From the NCBI GenBank assembly GCA_027605045.1, contig JAQFWX010000018.1:310001-374000 (forward strand): 64,000 bases of DNA, read 5' to 3'. Positions within the stretch are counted from its first letter, which is position 1; every line of letters begins with the position of its first letter. The position numbers and the translations under genes were made by a program. This DNA is from Phallus indusiatus. Lineage: Eukaryota > Basidiomycota > Agaricomycetes > Phallales > Phallaceae. The notes beneath the pieces were generated by a model. The model was not told where the DNA came from. It saw nothing but the letters and a program-made list of their open reading frames with translations, and made no database searches. Shown here piece after piece: positions 59,585-64,000 of the stretch.

Positions 59585-61985
59585 TTAATATCTTAATGTA
59601 AACCTTAAAAATGCTGTGTCAAATTTTTTGATGTCATGCACGAGGACAGTTCGGGTGCTATCTCCACTCCAGCCTCGGTTTCCGCTTGCGCTTACCATCA
59701 TTTTCGCCCGGATGTCAATCACTAGATGCGACAACGTTAGAATTAGAATTAAGGTTTATCTTTCTAATGAGTTCGCCTTACATAGTTGTGAGATAATACC
59801 GCCATGATGTCCTGCGATTATTTTGAAAGCCGGTGTCGCCCGTCGAGTCAAGTCACCTTCGGAAGCCTCAGACACGTTCCATAATCGAATGTTATCGAGA
59901 GATGCGCTATGATGATTAATATAAACTTCGCTGAATTATCGATTAAAGGGAAATGACTAACCAGGCGACGTGATTTCCGTCAGGGAATGCTACAACAGCG
60001 GAAACAGGACCCGAGCTGGAAGGGTTTCGTATGGTTTTCAACAATTTTGGAGTCTCTCGGCTGGTTTTTCCCAAGATACGCGTGTCCCACATATCAATGG
60101 TTCCATTGCGTCGACCAGCATATATTTGAGAACCATCATATGACCAACACGCCTGAACGCAGGTTAGGGGCTCAAAATAGAAAAAAGGAAGCGGAAAAAA
60201 GAATCACAGAAAGGCACCAAGGCGGACATTTCTCGCTCATTTCGAGTCTTCCAACCCCTCGATGACTACGTGCACGCCTGTCCCACAAAACGACTTGACC
60301 GTCAACGGAGGCCGCTAGCAAAATGTCGGCGGAGTACTCAGAATATGTAACCGGATCTAATAGTGGTATAACCGCCTTTTTCGATAATGGAACCAACCCC
60401 GCTTGTACTGCTGGAAGTTTGGGTATTGTCGGTGCTTCATTAAATTTAGGAAGCGGCAATGAAAGACGATTTTCTTCTTTGTTTAGCACTTGCTGAAGTT
60501 CATGTTGTTGTTGTGTTAATAGTTCTTGTTGCCGTCCGTTCTCGGGGTCAGGTTCGTCGAACAATGGATCATATGAAGCTTCGGATTTAACGTCTGGTTC
60601 TGTTTCAGGTGCTTTCGCCAGGACATTCTCATCTTTATCTTCTCGGCTTTCGAGATTAGATTCCACAGCAACCGACTCAGCGGGAATTGGGCCAGTTTCC
60701 TGGGAAGTAGAAAACATGATCCGATCCATTGGATCAGGAACATATGGTCTAGTAATAGATCGCATAGCGACAGCTGAAATCTGAGATCCATGCGAGAATG
60801 TCCGCACTTTTTGACCAGTATTGAGATCCCATTGCTTTTGGGAAAAATCAGCTTGTGATGAATAAATAACAGAAGCCCCCGTCAAGTTTTGGCCCCATAA
60901 ACTTACAATGGCGTTACCATCCCATCCGGCACTTATGAAACCCTTTTCGTCATATGACATCGTCATTGCGGAAACAGGACCCAGATGACCCTTCATTGAA
61001 TGAATGACCCGACCCGGGTCGTGTCGAACGGTATATAAATTAACGGATCCAGTCTATATCAACATTTTAATCACAGAATATCACAAAACAGAAAGAAAAC
61101 ACATGCCGATGTGCCAGACAAGCCCCATAGCGCATCGGAATGAATGAGTAGACTGTATACAGGTGATAAAGTTTGGCCAACGGGAGTATCGTCGGGCTGA
61201 TCTGGGGGTTGCAATGGATTTTCCCACCACATACGTGCAACAGGGGCCTTTATGGCACCTTCCTGAATACCGCAGTGTTGTCGCTGAGGTTGGCTCAAGA
61301 AGTTTTTGCCGTTGCAAGCAGCATACACATCGTAGTCCCGTATATAACCATCTTCTGATCCTGTCAGGAGATGGGTCAAGCACAAGGACGAGGCAAGCGA
61401 GTGTGTGGCCACTGGATGCGGCAAAGCACTAATTACCTCCACCGCGTAAGCTTTTGCCTTCACGGGAAATTGCGGGTATAGAAGTGAACGTCGTAAAAAC
61501 GCAGGCGACAAAGACCGTTTTGTGACTGGTGAGGGGGATTCTAACCAATTTTATGTATATAGAACGTGAATATGAATGTCATATCGCGTACTTTTGGATT
61601 GAGATTGATCTTGGCTGGCCGCTGCATTTGGTAACTGTGTATCTTCCGCTGCAGGGACGTCGTCCTCGTCGTCCTCATCTTCATTTTCACCGTCTTCGCC
61701 CACCTCGTCTTCCTCATTTTCATTTTCGTTCTCATCATCCCCGTCTTCTGTATCATCGTCTTCTGAGACAGATTCCTAATGCGTAAACGACAAGCGTGTC
61801 TAGGGCTAATAATTCTCATCAAAAGATACAACTTGGTGACTGACCTCGTCAAGTGCGTCCGTGTCCGCTTCGAGTTCGCCTTCTGCGTCCGTCTCGTCTA
61901 TCTCCGCGTCATTTTCAGCTTCATTATCTAACTCTTCTTCTTTTTCACCGAAATTATCGTTTTCCTCACTATCACTATGAGACAT
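59585..61985 (-). CDS. SPT8: SAGA complex subunit Spt8, WD40 protein
   Basis: Subunit of the SAGA coactivator that contacts TBP. Eight exons on the minus strand: 61985-61845, 61775-61592, 61540-61107, 61053-60907, 60834-60208, 60152-59962, 59906-59782 and 59721-59585; 661 residues. The first 110 residues are extremely acidic, as in yeast Spt8. Seven-blade-type WD repeats follow: Leu-Leu-Thr-Gly-Ser-Glu-Asp-Gly-Tyr-Ile-Arg-Asp-Tyr-Asp, Ser-Ala-Gly-Trp-Asp-Gly-Asn-Ala, Val-Leu-Trp-Asp-Arg-Arg, Ile-Asp-Met-Trp-Asp-Thr-Arg and Ile-Arg-Leu-Trp-Asn-Val; the tail Ser-Ala-Ser-Gly-Asn-Arg-Gly-Trp-Ser-Gly-Asp matches the family's C-terminus, which is why the last exon was added. An acidic insertion of about 80 residues interrupts the middle blades. 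Intron 61054-61106 has a GC donor (GCATGT). Confidence 0.92.
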
Positions 61986-62083
61986 AAGCCTGATAAGCTT
62001 GAGCCGAAGGGAAATGCATACATTGCTTAGATAAGCCATTACGCGCACTCTCTAGCGGTGCCCACTGAGTGTACATACTACCC
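61986..62083. promoter_or_regulatory. Compact divergent promoter, SPT8 / SRP54
   Basis: Only 98 bp separate the ATGs of two housekeeping genes. The centre, TTACGCGCACTCTCTAGCG (about 62039-62057), is the only GC-rich part and includes an ACGCG core. No TATA box was seen. Confidence 0.45.

Positions 62084-64000
<1,917 letters not shown>

Overview
The window reads as ordinary, gene-dense nuclear DNA of a filamentous basidiomycete, probably Agaricomycotina. Reasons: most genes are split by many short introns (usually 47-70 nt, with GT donors, a CTNAY-type branch site and AG acceptors); intergenic gaps are often only 50-500 bp; and the set of proteins is fungal, including an alpha-1,3-glucan synthase, a CHO1-type phosphatidylserine synthase, SAGA Spt8, Csm3/Swi3 and Coq11. 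I resolved 28 protein-coding genes by joining exons by hand and checking that reading phase is kept across every junction. I saw no rRNA, tRNA, CRISPR array, transposon or secondary-metabolite core gene. One gene, SRP54, runs off the right edge.

Layout. 0-5 kb: a 1320-residue Ser/Pro-rich protein of unknown function. 5-9.5 kb, + strand: PRI2 (primase large subunit), CHO1 and NSE1 (Smc5/6 complex). 9.6-14.3 kb, - strand: a mitochondrial-looking AAA+ ATPase and PIS1. 14.5-16.8 kb: asparagine synthetase. 17.6-21.4 kb, -: a RhoGEF with a split DH domain. 21.6-22.4 kb: a lysine-methyltransferase-like gene. 23.3-31.4 kb: AGS1, 21 exons. 31.5-32.6 kb, -: a small-molecule methyltransferase. 33.1-33.8 kb: histone H2B. 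34.3-35.5 kb, -: a PRCC-family protein. 35.6-40.3 kb: NUP133. 40.3-41.5 kb, -: COA8 and a single-membrane-span protein. 41.9-43.9 kb: an unrecognised protein. 44.2-46.5 kb: CMR1/WDR76. 46.9-48.2 kb: mitochondrial adenylate kinase. 48.4-49.4 kb, -: the N-terminal protein methyltransferase TAE1/NTMT1. 49.5-50.8 kb: CSM3/TIPIN. 50.9-52.1 kb, -: COQ11. 52.4-53.3 kb, -: a secreted double-psi beta-barrel protein. 53.7-54.8 kb: SCAMP. 55.4-57.7 kb: PAB1. 57.9-59.4 kb, -: a LaeA-like methyltransferase. 59.6-62.0 kb, -: SPT8. From 62.1 kb: SRP54.

Functional links. Two enzymes that compete for CDP-diacylglycerol (CHO1 and PIS1) lie within 7 kb. Several genes serve replication and genome maintenance (PRI2, NSE1, CMR1, CSM3). 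The H2B encoded here begins Met-Gly-Pro-Lys, which matches the recognition motif of the N-terminal methyltransferase encoded 15 kb away. Many genes are head to head across 93-134 bp, so promoters must be shared or very compact.

I found no evidence of a wholly new multi-gene system. The more unusual signals are at the level of gene structure: five or six GC-AG introns, one apparent AT-AC intron, overlapping stop codons of two convergent genes, very small exons, a roughly 195-residue insertion inside a DH domain, and A-rich tracts just upstream of PAB1.
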